A stretch of 21,196 bases of DNA from Reticulitermes lucifugus (taxonomy: Eukaryota > Arthropoda > Insecta > Blattodea > Rhinotermitidae), in contig JAKCWW010008223.1 in the NCBI GenBank assembly GCA_026260175.1, positions 1 through 21,196 on the forward strand. Reading direction: 5' to 3'. The notes under the pieces were generated by a model. It was not told where the DNA came from. It saw only the letters and a list, made by a program, of their open reading frames with translations, and ran no database searches. Within the stretch, counting starts at the first letter, position 1. Each line of letters starts with the position of its first letter. Below are positions 1 to 10,194 of the stretch, one piece after another. The position numbers and the translations under genes were made by a program.

Positions 1-1045
1 TAGATCATAACGTCCTGTTCTTTGAAATTCTATGATCTCGTCGCATATGCTCTCCAGATATTCGTTCTTTGCGTTGTCCGTGGCTCTTTTCAATTCGTTC
101 CTCAGTTTTCTGTAGTTCTTTCTTCCTTCTTCGTTGTTGACATTCTTCCATTTCCTTTGTTCATCCATTTTACTGATTATTTCCTGTGTAATCCATGGCT
201 TTCTTTCTCTCCTCTCGACTTTTCCAACCGAATCACTCATAGTATCTAATACACATTTCTGCACTTCCACATTCCCACTTTCACATTTGTTTGCACCAAG
301 TTTTTTTATCTAGACTATCGTGCACTTTCTGTCGTTAAGCATATAAATTCTCTAAATCCCATCTTGGTTTCCGCTTGTGGAACCTTATGATTTTCTTCAA
401 TCTAGTACAGATCGTTGCAACCAGTAAATTGTGGCCAGAGTCGATATCTGCTCCAGTCATTGTCTGCACATCCTTCACACTGTTCCTGAATCGCTGTTTC
501 ACTAGTACATATTCCAATTGATATCGATTCCTATCCCCTGGTGCTTTCCAGGTGTACAATCTTCTTTTAAGTTTTTGAACCATGTGTTTTATAACAAGCC
601 CATTTCTTTCACAGAAATCAATAAGCATTTGACCTCTCTGATTCCACCTTCCCAGTCCATATGGTCCAACGGTGTTGTGATATGCTTTGTCTCCAACCAC
701 ACTGTTCTAGTCTCCCATTATAATCGTATTTGTCTCCCCTTTTCCGTCCTCTTCAAGAATTTCTTCAGTTACATCATACAGCTCTTCCACTTCGTCATCT
801 TCATACTCCGATGTTGGCATGTACACTTGCACTATCAAAATACTTACCGGTTCTGCCTTCGATTTAACAGCAATGATTCTGTCACTATACACACTCTTCT
901 TAACAACACTTTTCATTGTGCTTTTATGCACTACTATTGCTACACCTCTTTCAGCCCTGTCACCCCCGGAATAATACACTGTGTAATCACCACTTCTTAT
1001 TTTACATTGACCCTTCCACCGCACTTCACTAACACCTAGCACTTA
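1..1045 (-). pseudogene. Broken endonuclease and linker region of an RTE/CFDP2-like non-LTR retrotransposon
   Basis: Read on the minus strand, 1042 to 335 encodes the apurinic-like endonuclease domain used by LINE elements to nick target DNA. Visible motifs in order: GVSEVRW (catalytic Glu region), GVAIVV, VQVYMPT, MGD-stop-N, RRLYTW, YQLEYVLV and SGHNLL. The MGD-stop-N junction is a UAG at 709-707 where the family has an aromatic residue (GDFN/GDWN), and the frame continues intact beyond it. The usual IDY and SDH catalytic motifs read LEY and SGH. A UAA at 337-335 ends this frame. The connector to the reverse transcriptase resumes in another frame from 240 to 1 (80 open codons, including KPWITQEI and RKNYRKLRNELKRA) and leaves the window, so the RT domain lies outside. 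The N-terminal start of the domain is missing near 1045, as in a 5'-truncated copy. Family assignment comes from motif recognition; the element is certainly inactive. Confidence 0.85.
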
Positions 1046-1923
1046 CATAACAGGACACTAAATTTCGAATCGTGTACTTCGTAAACTATGTGTTGAAATT
1101 AACTGAGTTTTAAAATTCTGCATATCTGCAGCCATCGTTGTTTTAGTGACGCTTTAAATTACAGCTCTTACGTATTCCTTTAACGCTAAGTACATCAGTA
1201 GTGGATAAATTAACTCTCAACATTTCCGTCTCCTGTGGAACCAGATTTATTAATTCCAGTTCAAATACCACGCATTTGTGATGGCCTTGTGTAAGCACTG
1301 AACTAATTGAAACATCATTATGACTGTCAGCGAAATTAACTGTTAATGACATATTTTTATTTCTGTGAATATTCAGCCTACTTTAGTATTAATTACCTGT
1401 CAAAGGAACTTCACAAATCGTGCGTGACGTAGAAGTCATTTATAACCAGGCAAAATATAGGCAATTAGCACGAGAGCGAATACTCTGCTGTGGTGCTGTA
1501 CAAGCAGACATGCCAGCAGACACAAGTGCACACAGCATCAATACTGGATCGATAACACAGAGAACTCTTGCCCCAGTTTCCTGTCATGTTTCAACACGGC
1601 TACTTAACCCTTTGAAGCCTGAAGTTCAAAAATATTACCTTCTTCTTCTGTTCAACAGACGAGGGAACTGTTTCCTCAAGTGTATAAATCTTTTGTGCAT
1701 TTTTATGTATCTGAGGCTTTGATCAGTATTTGAGCTAGTCTCATTTAGACTATCAGGTAACAGGACTTCGTCCATAAAGCATTGGGACATTTAACTCTCA
1801 GTATTTATTGTTTCTGGTAAAAAAGTGTCCCGGTAAGATTTGAGATTCTTACGTCGATGATTATCAGAATTATGGGAATAGGCACCAAAATTTCGATGAA
1901 ATATTTTGCCGCATACTATTCTA
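1046..1923. other. No recognisable gene; short unsupported open frames
   Basis: This stretch lies upstream of the truncated LINE. It holds open frames of 69 codons (1143-1352, minus) and 100 codons (1420-1722, plus). Neither shows a domain, signal peptide or splice context I recognise. It probably belongs to the downstream intron of the SLC6 gene on the minus strand. Confidence 0.4.
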
Positions 1924-1962
1924 CCCTGAACATGAAGGCAGTGGCTTTCTCCAAAGCGTTGT
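1924..1962 (+). repeat. Decayed hammerhead-like / foldback-repeat core
   Basis: The plus strand reads CTGAACA, then T, then GAAGG, a 10-nt loop, CTCC and AAAGCGTTG. This has the order seen in the better copies in the window (CTGANGA, T, stem, GAAAC). Two substitutions in the GAAAC box and one in the core separate it from that pattern. The flanks (about 1850-2110) have the feel of an old dispersed repeat but contain no intact frame. Recognition depends on comparison with the copies at 4622, 8030, 10190 and 13995. Confidence 0.35.
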
Positions 1963-4071
1963 TGCCATGTACCAGACTATATGGCACCACAGCCAACAAG
2001 ACGGTATTCTTAATGATCTCATATTTTAAAGCCTTCAGAAAAGAGGCTTTGTGTTGTGCCAAGCGTACGCAACACCCAAAATTCTATGGGGGGCTGCCTC
2101 ATTGGCCAGCCAGTGATAATGTTCTCTTGAATTTATAGGGTCTTGAAGGGTTCATCTAAAGCATATTTAAAAATTCAGATCCTAACTCGCAGGAAACATA
2201 ATGTGACTCCATTAAGAAGTCAAATTCCTCTAAGTCGCCTAGGGAAATAACGGCCTTTTTTCTGAGAATCATACCCAACTTATGAAGACACTTTATTATG
2301 TGTTCAAAATTCAGAGATTTCCATGTTGAAACAAGTGATACTGACTTATATTCGCGCGCAGTTACAATCTTGGACCGGAAACCGGCTGTGTCATTAATCG
2401 TAATTAAATCCTAAAATATAAAATCCTAACAAAGCATTTCTGTCTTTACTTAGCAGTCAAATTTGTTAGTAGTTACGGAGTATATTGCTGGATAACATCA
2501 ACAGATGATGACGCTTCAGCGGGCATTGCAGGCTCTTACCTTGCCGAAAAACATGTTTCATTTTAATTGCTTGGACATTCACTGAAATTCTGATTTTATA
2601 TAGAAACGTGTATCAGCTACAGATGGGAGGTCTTATTTCGAAAGTTCCTTCAATTTGAGAGTATTATTAGGAATGTGTGGCTGCATGCTAATACAAAGGA
2701 AAATCACACAATGTACACGGGAAAGAAATTTAATGTATGGTGGTAATGTTTAAGTAATATTTATTAGTGAAATTCATAACATGTCTGTCAGTGTTTACTT
2801 CTTCTTATATGATAGACAAGTCACTCAGATACCGGCTGTTATTTTTAGTCAAGCTTGGGCTGAAAAATTTGTATCCGTTGTTTTGTGGTGGATTAAATAT
2901 TTGCCGTTAGGTTGCTCTGTTGCCACTTGAAGAAAAGGAGAGGTTACGTAATTTTGAAAAAGAACTTTGTTTTCTATACAAGCTTTGTCCAAAATATTTC
3001 TTACAGAGAGCAGGGCCACTTTTTTGTGCATATTGCTACTATATGAAGTTTAGTGTGTTACTAATATATAACTGTCTCTCCAGACCTTTTCAATGTACTG
3101 AGGTTAGATATTTTTCACAAAACGTGCTTTTAATTAATTTCCCATTAAAAATTCAAAGGCCTTTCTCCTCGTTATAAAGAAATATATATATGGAAATTTG
3201 GACTTGACTCGCACCGTATCTGAATAACAATCTCTCTAATTGTAAAAGTGCGGGGCACATTATCAGACACAATAGGATTTCTCTTAACAAGTTGCAGCGC
3301 GTAGCGAATACAGAGATCATTTTTATGGTTTGTGTGACGACGCTGACAATATTTCAGACTATATAACGTAAAATGTTAGGGTGATAAGTGATTAACGAAC
3401 TGCAAGTAAAATAGACGGAGGAGGTAGTGGCCGGCTTTGTCTGGAGAGACTGGCGAAATTTTTGAAAACATGAAACTGGATGGTCTACCCGCTGTCCCAA
3501 CCGAGATTCGAAACTGAAACTTCCAGAGTAATGTGCAACAAGGAAGCAAGCCGAATTTAGAAGTGCGTACAGATATTACTTAAGAGAATTACATATAAAT
3601 GGAAGGTTAATATTAGAATAGATATTAGAGGAATCACGAATAAGGATTACTCATATTTCACAAAAGTCACTTTTATTTCGCAATGCAACCTCAGAGTCTA
3701 CCGCTTCGGCCTTCTGCACCGCCATTACACTTAAACCCCCGAACAATATAAACCATCACTTTTACACCCACTTGGTTTTCATTATATTGCAAGCAGACAT
3801 AGTACAACATAGTGGCAAGATTAACATGGCTATTACATGGATAGATTTCAGCAAAGAACAGCGATCTGTGATATCATTTTTGTGGCTAGATATTAAAAGC
3901 TGGTGAAGAACAGCAAATTACTTTACTCAGCAACTGCTTACGAAGTTGACATATGTCATGAATAAGCTACCATTCAGAGTGACTATCAGTTTTATTTCAC
4001 GTGACAAAATACCTTATGTAGAAAGTTGCCTTGTTTTTACTACAATGGAAACACTTTAGCCTCTTGTTCAT
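1963..4071. other. AT-rich noncoding DNA, nothing identified
   Basis: About 2.1 kb without a recognisable coding segment. The 85-codon plus-strand frame at 2920-3177 and the 60-codon minus-strand frame at 2849-3031 overlap each other and have no family features. No splice-flanked continuation of the SLC6 reading frame was found on the minus strand here. Confidence 0.4.
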
Positions 4072-4240
4072 TTAGTGTCTTATGACATGAATTAGTGCGT
4101 TGTGTAAAATATTAGTGTTACGTGTATAGTGCTTTTGCTCTGTGTATAATTGTAGTGCTATGTCTCTTCTAAGCGCTGTGTGTATAATGTTATTGCCTTG
4201 TGTGCGTATTCTTAGTGCTTTGTGCATGCTGTTGTTGCTA
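4072..4240. repeat. Degenerate 20-bp tandem repeat, about 8 units
   Basis: Units resembling TTAGTGCTTTGTGTATAATG start near 4072, 4092, 4112, 4127, 4150, 4170, 4190, 4212 and 4232. Spacing is mostly 20-22 bp, with one short and one long step. Units differ from one another by several substitutions, so this is an old minisatellite. A 62-codon minus-strand frame across it is a by-product of the repeat. Confidence 0.7.
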
Positions 4241-4430
4241 CATCCGACAATAATTATCACATGGTGCAGTAAGGCGTGACTGCGTTTTTGTCATCACGCT
4301 TGTGAGCAAAGATAAATATATGACACGCTACTTCAAGTGTTTTTTAATTACTTTGACCTTAATAGTTTGTAGCCCGCAGAACTATCAGTTCTTCTCCTGG
4401 GATGTGGTTGCTTTCCACAGTAGTTAAAAC
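4241..4430. other. Short spacer, nothing identified
   Basis: Unique-looking AT-rich sequence between the minisatellite and the foldback element; no gene or motif seen. Confidence 0.4.
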
Positions 4431-4735
4431 TTCAAAGAAGGTTTCACACTATTATCACCGTGCATTTCTATGAATCAAATTAAATAAATAGACCAACTAA
4501 TGCACTATTTGACCACTTTAATGTAGTGTCTTTCTTATACACCCTACACGTGTTTCGGACTTAGGTCCATCTTCGTTTAAACATGTGCTTGTTTTAGTAG
4601 TTTTAACAATACTGAGACCCCCTGAAGATGGACCTAGGTCCGAAACACGTGTAGGGTGTATAAGAAAGACACTATATTAAAGTGGTCAAATAGTGCATTG
4701 GTTGGTCTATTTATTTAATTTGATTCAAAGAAGGT
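4431..4735 (+). mobile_element. Foldback element with 104-bp inverted arms and 12-bp flanking duplication
   Basis: The left arm (4471-4574) is the reverse complement of the right arm (4624-4727), with only three mismatches that I can count over 104 positions. A 49-nt spacer separates them. The 12-mer TTCAAAGAAGGT occurs at 4431-4442 and again at 4724-4735, which fits a target-site duplication around an inserted unit of 4443-4723. The right copy overlaps the last 4 nt of the right arm. There is no transposase. Near-identical arms mean a fairly young insertion. The inner end of each arm carries GATGGACC, a TCCGAAAC box and GTGTAGGGTG. A Penelope-like element with inverted terminal repeats, a MITE, or a retrozyme-like unit are all possible; the long duplication favours a retroelement-type target-primed insertion over a classical MITE. 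Confidence 0.75.
4619..4656 (+). ncRNA. Candidate type-I hammerhead ribozyme
   Basis: The strand folds as stem I CCC (4619-4621) with GGG (4654-4656); conserved core CTGAAGA (4622-4628); one extra U (4629); stem II GGACC (4630-4634) with GGTCC (4637-4641); GAAA (4642-4645); stem III A-C (4645-4646) with G-T (4651-4652) around the loop ACGT; and the cleavage triplet GTA (4651-4653). All invariant core bases (CUGANGA, GAAA, NUH) are present, and base pair 10.1-11.1 is the usual G-C. The oddities are the unpaired U before stem II and a stem III of only 2 bp. Its loop is self-complementary, so a dimer through ACACGTGT is possible. It lies in the right arm of a foldback element; the left-arm copy lacks the first two core bases. 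The fold is visible; activity is inference. Confidence 0.5.
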
Positions 4736-7399
4736 ATAACCCAGAATCAAAAAGTGAAGTTTACTCGTGTGATTGTAAGTTTAAATCTGCGAATGAGGAT
4801 TCGAATTGCACCCAAAACTCTGCAAAAGTTGAACATCGCTCCAACAGCCATTGCTGTTAGACAAGTGTATAAAACAAATGTCGTAATACCTTTGCGTTTT
4901 CTATGTTAGGTCCGCGGTAAAAAGAGTAAACAAACAGGGAATATATGTCGACACAGAAATTATTTTATTAAAAGTAGCAACTGAAACGCAGTGTTTACTT
5001 CTGCAACTGAAAATGGTCTCGCGAAGAAAGTATTACCGTAGTTATATATTTATTTTTTCGCTTATATCATAAACTCTACTGAATTCTTAATTAATTTTAC
5101 TTTCACAAAAATTTTTCTTATTAAGATTTTGGTCTGGCGTTGAATATTTTAACTGCTCGGGATACCATTTATATTTAATGGTAAGAAGATTATAAATTAA
5201 TTTCTTTAATGTATCCTCCATTATGATTAGATGAAGGATAATATTAAAGTTGGACCTTAAAATAGGACGTAATGATATAACCTGGTTTCAAAATAGTTTA
5301 CCGTGGAGGAACTTCGTGATCAAAAAGAACCTTCAGTTTTCATAAAAGGCAGAGACTTTTTTGACCACCTGAGCAATTGTCAGGTTTTGGTTTTAGTATA
5401 AAGAAATAAGGAGATGGACAGAGTCCAGATAAATAGATATCAAATAGTAAAATGTTGCTGCAGTTGGAGAACTCTCCATAAGCTTGATAAAATAAGGTAA
5501 AATTCAGAAGTTGCAAGTGGCACGTGATCTTTGTAGGTAAGGCGCTTCTACGGTTCCATTAGAAGCTATAACAAGACCGGATGCAGTTACATTATAGCGC
5601 AGTGTGTCTGTATTACAAATCAATATCTTCTCTTATTCACAAATCCCCTACCTACAGCAGTCTGATCTACCTCAACTTCCATTGCACTGTCATGTTTTTT
5701 GCCTCATAAATGTAAAGTTATTGGCCTGTGCTTAATAAGCAACACACATCTGTGAACTGGAGGTCAGTGGTCAACTTCACTCCCCTCATCTTTACACACG
5801 TCTAATATCCTCCGGTGTCCACTGGATAGGAGACTGGCCAGGTCTAACCTTTGGTTCGGAAGAGAACAATGTCACTAATGACGATGGCAGTCGAAATCGG
5901 TTCATGAAACAAATCTTAGTCAGTAATAAGAAAGGCGACCATATTCCCTGTAAACACGAAAGACTTCGAGACCGATTCTTGAACCTGGAGAATCAGTATA
6001 AGAGTCACAAATTATATGCACTCGTTCGCAACGTCCGGTAGGCGATTGTGTCAGTGACTCCGTGGCAGAAAAAGTTTGTATTTGATTTGATACATGATAT
6101 GTCCTGTTTAATAGGGTTGTACGGTTGGCCTTTATTCGTAAGTACTATTTTGAACATTATACATTGTCTTGGGATTTTCAAACACAAAGTTGAAGTATAA
6201 ATTTACATAATCCTTTTATACAATCATAGTACGCTAAATGTTTTGTTGTATGTTGTAGTTGTGCATATCGTATCATCATCTTATATGCTTCTATCTCTAA
6301 CAATCATCATCCGATTGTCATTCAGTAACACCAAAGATGAAAACAGTAAAGGTTTTGCACTGAATATCTTATACAACTAACAATTTAATATGTGATAAAG
6401 TGTATAAAATGTAATATTAAATTATTTTACACGAAAATGTGAAGATTTTTTATCGAGTGTAATCTGTCGCGTTTTTTTCCCTTCAGCTATTTCTTTTCAT
6501 ATAGTTTTGGGTTTTTTGTCTTATATTATGTAACGTAATATCAATAAGTACAATGCACAAAAATTCAGTGTACCCTTGTGGTACAAACGTCAATGCACAA
6601 TGAGAGAAAATAATAAACAGATTGTCGTTCACAACCCGATCTTTATAATTAAACTTCACTTAGCACAATATGCTTCAGCCTTGATAAAGGCCATCATCAA
6701 ATACTACAACTTAAAAAAGACCTCTGAGGAAAATACTATCATACAGATATCGGGTGGATAACAAAATAAGATCTCATGTTTTACAAATAATATTCAAATA
6801 CAAATGCCGGGTTTCCGAAACGATTCATGTTGTAAAATAGCCAACATTTTATAAAATATTTTGCTAAAGGATATTGTTAAAAATAAATGGCCAGTACGCC
6901 TGCCTTTCAAGATGCATATTTTGCTATGTTATTTCCTCTCATTCTACAAATTCACAACGGGTTGTAAAGACCAAAGTTTATTAGTGCACACTATTAAATA
7001 TTTTGAAAAAAAAGGGGAATTGTATCCGCTGTTAGGTGTCTACAAATATGACCCCCTTAGAACTTCGAAAGTCCTAAGTATCCAGTAATTTAGACTAGCT
7101 CCGTCTAAGGGACTTTGCTTTGTACTGTGTAGCCAGCATACCCATTTAAGGACTACCCCATTGCTGTTAAGGATGCTTATATATCCATCCTTTGGGAATT
7201 GATTGCTAGTGAGTAGAAATTTTAAAAAAAGAATAGAACTTATAGGGCATAAACTGGTAAGAAATTTAGGTGAAATCTTACCTCAAAATTATCAGCCGAT
7301 TATAACGACTGGGAAAAATAGTGGAAGACAAATATCCCTAAAGCAGCTGGGAGTCATGCTCTAAGGAGCTTCATGCATTTCTTCACAATGTTAACTTAC
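4736..7399. other. Intron of the SLC6 gene, no exon seen
   Basis: This region follows the GTAAGT donor at 7399-7394 in the minus-strand direction. I searched it for an acceptor followed by a phase-1 continuation of the NNGGG motif and found none. A weak GATGG-stem-TCGAAAT motif lies at 5876-5903. Everything else is AT-rich, without a domain or a repeat I can name. The 60-75 codon frames at 6005-6187, 6576-6761 and 6861-7088 look random. Confidence 0.5.
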
Positions 7400-7607
7400 C
7401 ACCGCCATTGTTGTAACAGAGATACGGGAATCTCCAGACGTTGCCAAGGCCGACGCTGTAACCTAGTAGTGAGAGCAGAAAGTCGAACCTTCCTGTCCAG
7501 TTACCGCGCTCCGGTTCAGGTTCCGTGAGCCCGGAGCCGTGTGACGTCGTATCGTCCGCCGGATTAAGCGGCACTTGTGAATTTGCGACTGAACATTTGT
7601 CGTCATT
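7400..7607 (-). CDS. SLC6 family Na+/Cl- dependent transporter, TM1 exon (exon 2 of visible CDS)
   Basis: This exon encodes the end of the cytoplasmic N-terminus and transmembrane segment 1 of a plasma-membrane neurotransmitter or amino-acid symporter. It starts after a TTTCATTTCAG acceptor (AG at 7609-7608) and ends before GTAAGT (7399-7394). It is 208 nt long, entering in phase 0 and leaving in phase 1. Counted from the start exon it gives residues 37-105. [11 protein letters not shown] precedes TM1, and [17 protein letters not shown] is the family signature that supplies Na+ and substrate ligands. The residue before LGN is Gly, as in amino-acid and GABA/glycine transporters; monoamine transporters have Asp there. 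A glycine-transporter-like member is my best guess, not proven. The remaining eleven TM segments are outside the window. No stop or frameshift is seen. Confidence 0.9.
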
Positions 7608-7984
7608 CTGAAATGAAAGTTGAATAGTAACAGGAATTATTTCTCCAAACGTATAAGCTACAATTCGTTATTTCCACTGTCAACCCCTTAAAGTCCAGTG
7701 GTTACCGTAGCCCATATACATCCAGTTTAAATACTATACACTATGAGTACTCGAATTGTTCGCTGGCGTACCACTAAATGAAGTTAACAATTTAAATGTA
7801 CACCCAATATTTTTTTTGTATTTAAATGCAAAAGCTGAAATTGGAAATATTTGTTGACAGCGGGGACGAGTTGTGTAATGTTGCCAGCAATGCTGCATGT
7901 TAGCAAATATATGTGGCTTGTGTTTTATTGTTATGATACAATAACCAACAAAGTGCACAATATTTCAAGATATAATTTTACAAT

Positions 7985-8095
7985 TAAAACTTTAAAACTT
8001 TGACATTTTGCGATTCTTTAAGAATCATCCTGAGGATGGTCCTTAAAGAATCGAAACATGTGAATTTTTTTATTATTGCATCATAAATTGTCATT
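7985..8095. repeat. Diverged foldback with hammerhead-like centre
   Basis: The left half (about 8000-8029), read on the minus strand, gives GATTCTTAAAGAATCGCAAAATGTC. The right half, read on the plus strand, gives CTGAGGA (8030-8036), T, GGTCCTTAAAGAATC and GAAACATGT (8053-8061). The two halves match as an inverted repeat at roughly three quarters of positions and meet at the small palindrome CATCCTGAGGATG with no spacer. Each half preserves a different part of the CTGANGA-T-stem-GAAAC pattern: stem II is perfect only in the left half, and the GAAAC box is intact only in the right half. It is an old, mutated copy. Confidence 0.5.
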
Positions 8096-8472
8096 TAATA
8101 CACGAAAATTAAGTCAATAAAATGTAGATTTTATTTATTGTTAAAATGTTTATCCTTTCTTATATTTTCGAGTTTTTGTTAAGACCGCCTACCAGCAAAC
8201 AATGCTTGGTGAAGTAGTAGTGGTTTGCGTACCACAGTTTGTGAAACCATTTTATAAACTATCTTCCTTGCTTAAGCAGTGTATTTACGTGTTCCTTATA
8301 ATTCGTACAATATACGGCAATAATTTCCTTATAAAATATTAATCGCTTTTTCTTTCTAATGGGAACAGAGCGTTCTCTGTGGAGTAAGATGAGTCTTTTG
8401 TATAATGTAGATTAATTTCGTTCATCAAAAGGTTAATTTACAAGTAGCTTTTAATAATTTTGGAAAGAAACC

Positions 8473-8532
8473 TACGGTCCACTGGTTATAATTCCTGTTT
8501 TATGTTTCGGAGGTCCCGGGTACAAATTTCAG
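8473..8532 (+). repeat. tRNA-Glu-like remnant (old SINE head or tRNA pseudogene)
   Basis: CGGTCCACTGGTTATAATTC resembles the D-arm/A-box part of tRNA-Glu (GGTCTAGTGGTTAGGAT). About 25 nt later, TTCGGAGGTCCCGGGTACAA resembles the anticodon-arm to T-arm part, with a decayed B box (GTACAAATTTC for GTTCGAATCCC). The acceptor stem cannot be closed, so it is not a working tRNA. A single-copy tRNA pseudogene or the head of a decayed SINE would both explain it. Confidence 0.35.
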
Positions 8533-9396
8533 TACATAACGGTTACAATGGTCTCGAAACAAATAAAGCATATGAAGCACTGAAATTTATCCTGACACCA
8601 TCTTCCTGATTGCGTTAGGCATACAGCGTTACTGTCACACACGCATCTGCGTACACGTGCGCAGGAGAACGCAAAGAAATCGTGTAAGCTGCTGCACATG
8701 TCGCACAAATCGCAGATTTTATGTCTCATGATAAATAAGACATATGCATTTCTCGCAGCAGTGTTGATGAATATTGCCGTCTCCTGAGATATGAAACCGT
8801 GGCTGTCAGTAAACAGTTGCCGGTGTTTCGGAGTAGCTTCAAGGTATAAGCAGCCCAAATCACTCCGCTGTGACTGCTTAAATCCTGAAAATAGGGAGCT
8901 AGCTCCTCCGAAATGTCGATAATTATTTACCAATAGACGCGGCATCATAATCCAGAAATCTTAAATTTTGAAATGAGATATTCAACATAAAAATAGGAAA
9001 AGCTTTACCTGTTGCTGTATACAAAAGAACAAAGAATTTTTGGACTCCCAAAATTACGGTTGGATAACCAGCCTATTCATCAAGAAAGCAGGACTGTGAT
9101 GATGATAACAGAAGCGCTACCGGTAAGGAAGTGTTTCCTTCTGTGATGAAGTTAATATTCAAGGGGAAATGAGAATATTTTCTGTGTCAGGTTCATCAGG
9201 AACTCAATATCTACAGAGACGTAGATTTATAATTTCCCCCCGATCGCAGGAAAATTCGAAGTCATTTTACGTAAGTTCGTTTGCCGACACTGTGGTTGTG
9301 CTTTGGCGCTGATAACTGAGGGTCTGGAAGGAACAGTTTTTGGTTATTTATCCCTTATTACATGAGGAAGTTAGAAGGTATCAGTGCTCTTGTAAA

Positions 9397-9550
9397 ATGT
9401 ATTCACTTGAAGAAAAAGCGTTCATTTGCCTTACTTCTGTAAAGAACGCATCATGGAAAAAATGCCGCCGAAAATTTAAAAAAAGAAAACCACGTCAACA
9501 GTGCAGTGTAAACGGACAATATACAGGATAGTGGAAACATTTATATATAT
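9397..9550 (+). pseudogene. N-terminal (DUF4817/HTH) fragment of a DDE transposase
   Basis: From ATG at 9397 the frame reads MYSLEEKAFICL, then SVKNASWKKCRRKFKKRKP. This is the pattern of the DNA-binding N-terminus of insect Tc1/mariner-related transposases annotated as DUF4817 (hydrophobic first helix, SWKxCRRKF, basic FP/KP end). The frame then shifts by one: the continuation KRTIYRIVETF, typical of the next helix, is in the -1 frame from about 9505, while the first frame runs to a stop at 9529-9531. Nothing of the catalytic domain follows on this strand, because an oppositely oriented element begins at about 9562. It is distinct from the DUF4817 copy at the right edge of the window. Confidence 0.6.
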
Positions 9551-9561
9551 ACACATGTATA

Positions 9562-10020
9562 CAGAGTTATTGGAAAGTAAATATTTATTTTCAAATAAAT
9601 GCTTAAGTACTTAATATTTAATATTTAAGTACTTAAATGACTGGGCCCTAGCATTTTGCACACACTTCTCCAACCTAGCATTAAAAAAAAAAGAATTCAA
9701 GAGGAACAGCGGCAAAAGTGTCTCGAATTTGTCGTTTTAATTCATTTTTGTTCATGGGTTTGATCGACAGACTTCCTCTTTTGTTCAGACCGACTTAAAG
9801 AAATCAGTGGAATAAGACAGGAACTTCTCTTGGCCCTCGACGCCCAATCCACCGACCAGTGAAATGATTGTCAAGCCACGCACAAACATGCAGTGAAAAA
9901 TATGCTGGCGATCCAGATGCATGAAGTGTCCTTCCTTGTAATTGGCCTATTGAGAAACAATAGGCAACACAAAACTGTCAAGCACAGTCAAGTATTAAAA
10001 TATTTACATTACAGTCATCC
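9562..10020 (-). pseudogene. C-terminal remnant of a DDE (Tc1/mariner-like) transposase
   Basis: Read from about 10020 down to 9650 across several frames, the minus strand gives a broken YL...TRKD segment, a degenerate QLDGAPAHF-like stretch, LDNHFTGRWIGRRGP, a damaged SPDLTPCDFFLWG region, then KPMNKNELKRQIRDTFAAVP and RLEKCVQNA. This is the order of the second half of the DDE_3 catalytic domain and the C-terminal tail of DUF4817-type transposases. At least three frame changes and two in-frame stops make it dead. Past the coding end, TTTACTTTCCAATAACTCTG (to about 9562) resembles the terminal inverted repeat of such elements and abuts TA at 9560-9561, the usual target dinucleotide. An AT-rich palindromic stretch (9603-9636, two copies of TTAAGTACTTAA) lies between. 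Confidence 0.6.
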
Positions 10021-10152
10021 TGTATACCGTCAAACCAGAGAAGCCTTAGCATCTCCGAAAGAAACTCAAAGTAATGAACACTCTCAAATAAGCATGTAAT
10101 TGCCGTCGACTCGACTGTTTAATTAATATTACTCTTAGATCTTTAGATTGCA

Positions 10153-10194
10153 TGGCAATATATTTCGACCCATGTTTAGGTCATCTCCAGGCCA
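10153..10194 (-). ncRNA. Hammerhead-like motif, probably inactive
   Basis: On the minus strand: TGGC (10194-10191) pairs with GCCA (10156-10153) as stem I. The core is CTGGAGA (10190-10184), followed by an extra T (10183). Stem II is GACC (10182-10179) with GGTC (10170-10167) around an 8-nt loop, then GAAA (10166-10163). Stem III is a 2-bp AT/AT pairing with a 2-nt loop, and the cleavage triplet is ATT. The four-base-pair stem I and the same extra T as the 4619 copy argue against chance. The core base normally A6 is G, which would be expected to abolish cleavage. I could not find an inverted partner arm. Confidence 0.4.

Noticed and set aside
518..1039. 173-codon plus-strand frame
   Set aside because: It is antisense to the LINE endonuclease, whose minus-strand reading has recognisable motifs.
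3420..3540. GAGATTCGAAACT as a SINE B box
   Set aside because: No A box at the right distance and no recognisable SINE body or tail.
5873..5905. TGACGATGGCAGTCGAAATC as another hammerhead copy
   Set aside because: Stem II cannot form and the first core base is wrong; kept only as a weak mention.
8529..8948. 139-codon minus-strand frame
   Set aside because: No domain, no splice signals in phase with the SLC6 exons, and Cys/Phe-rich low-complexity stretches; lies in the intron. Could still be an old repeat, but not supported.
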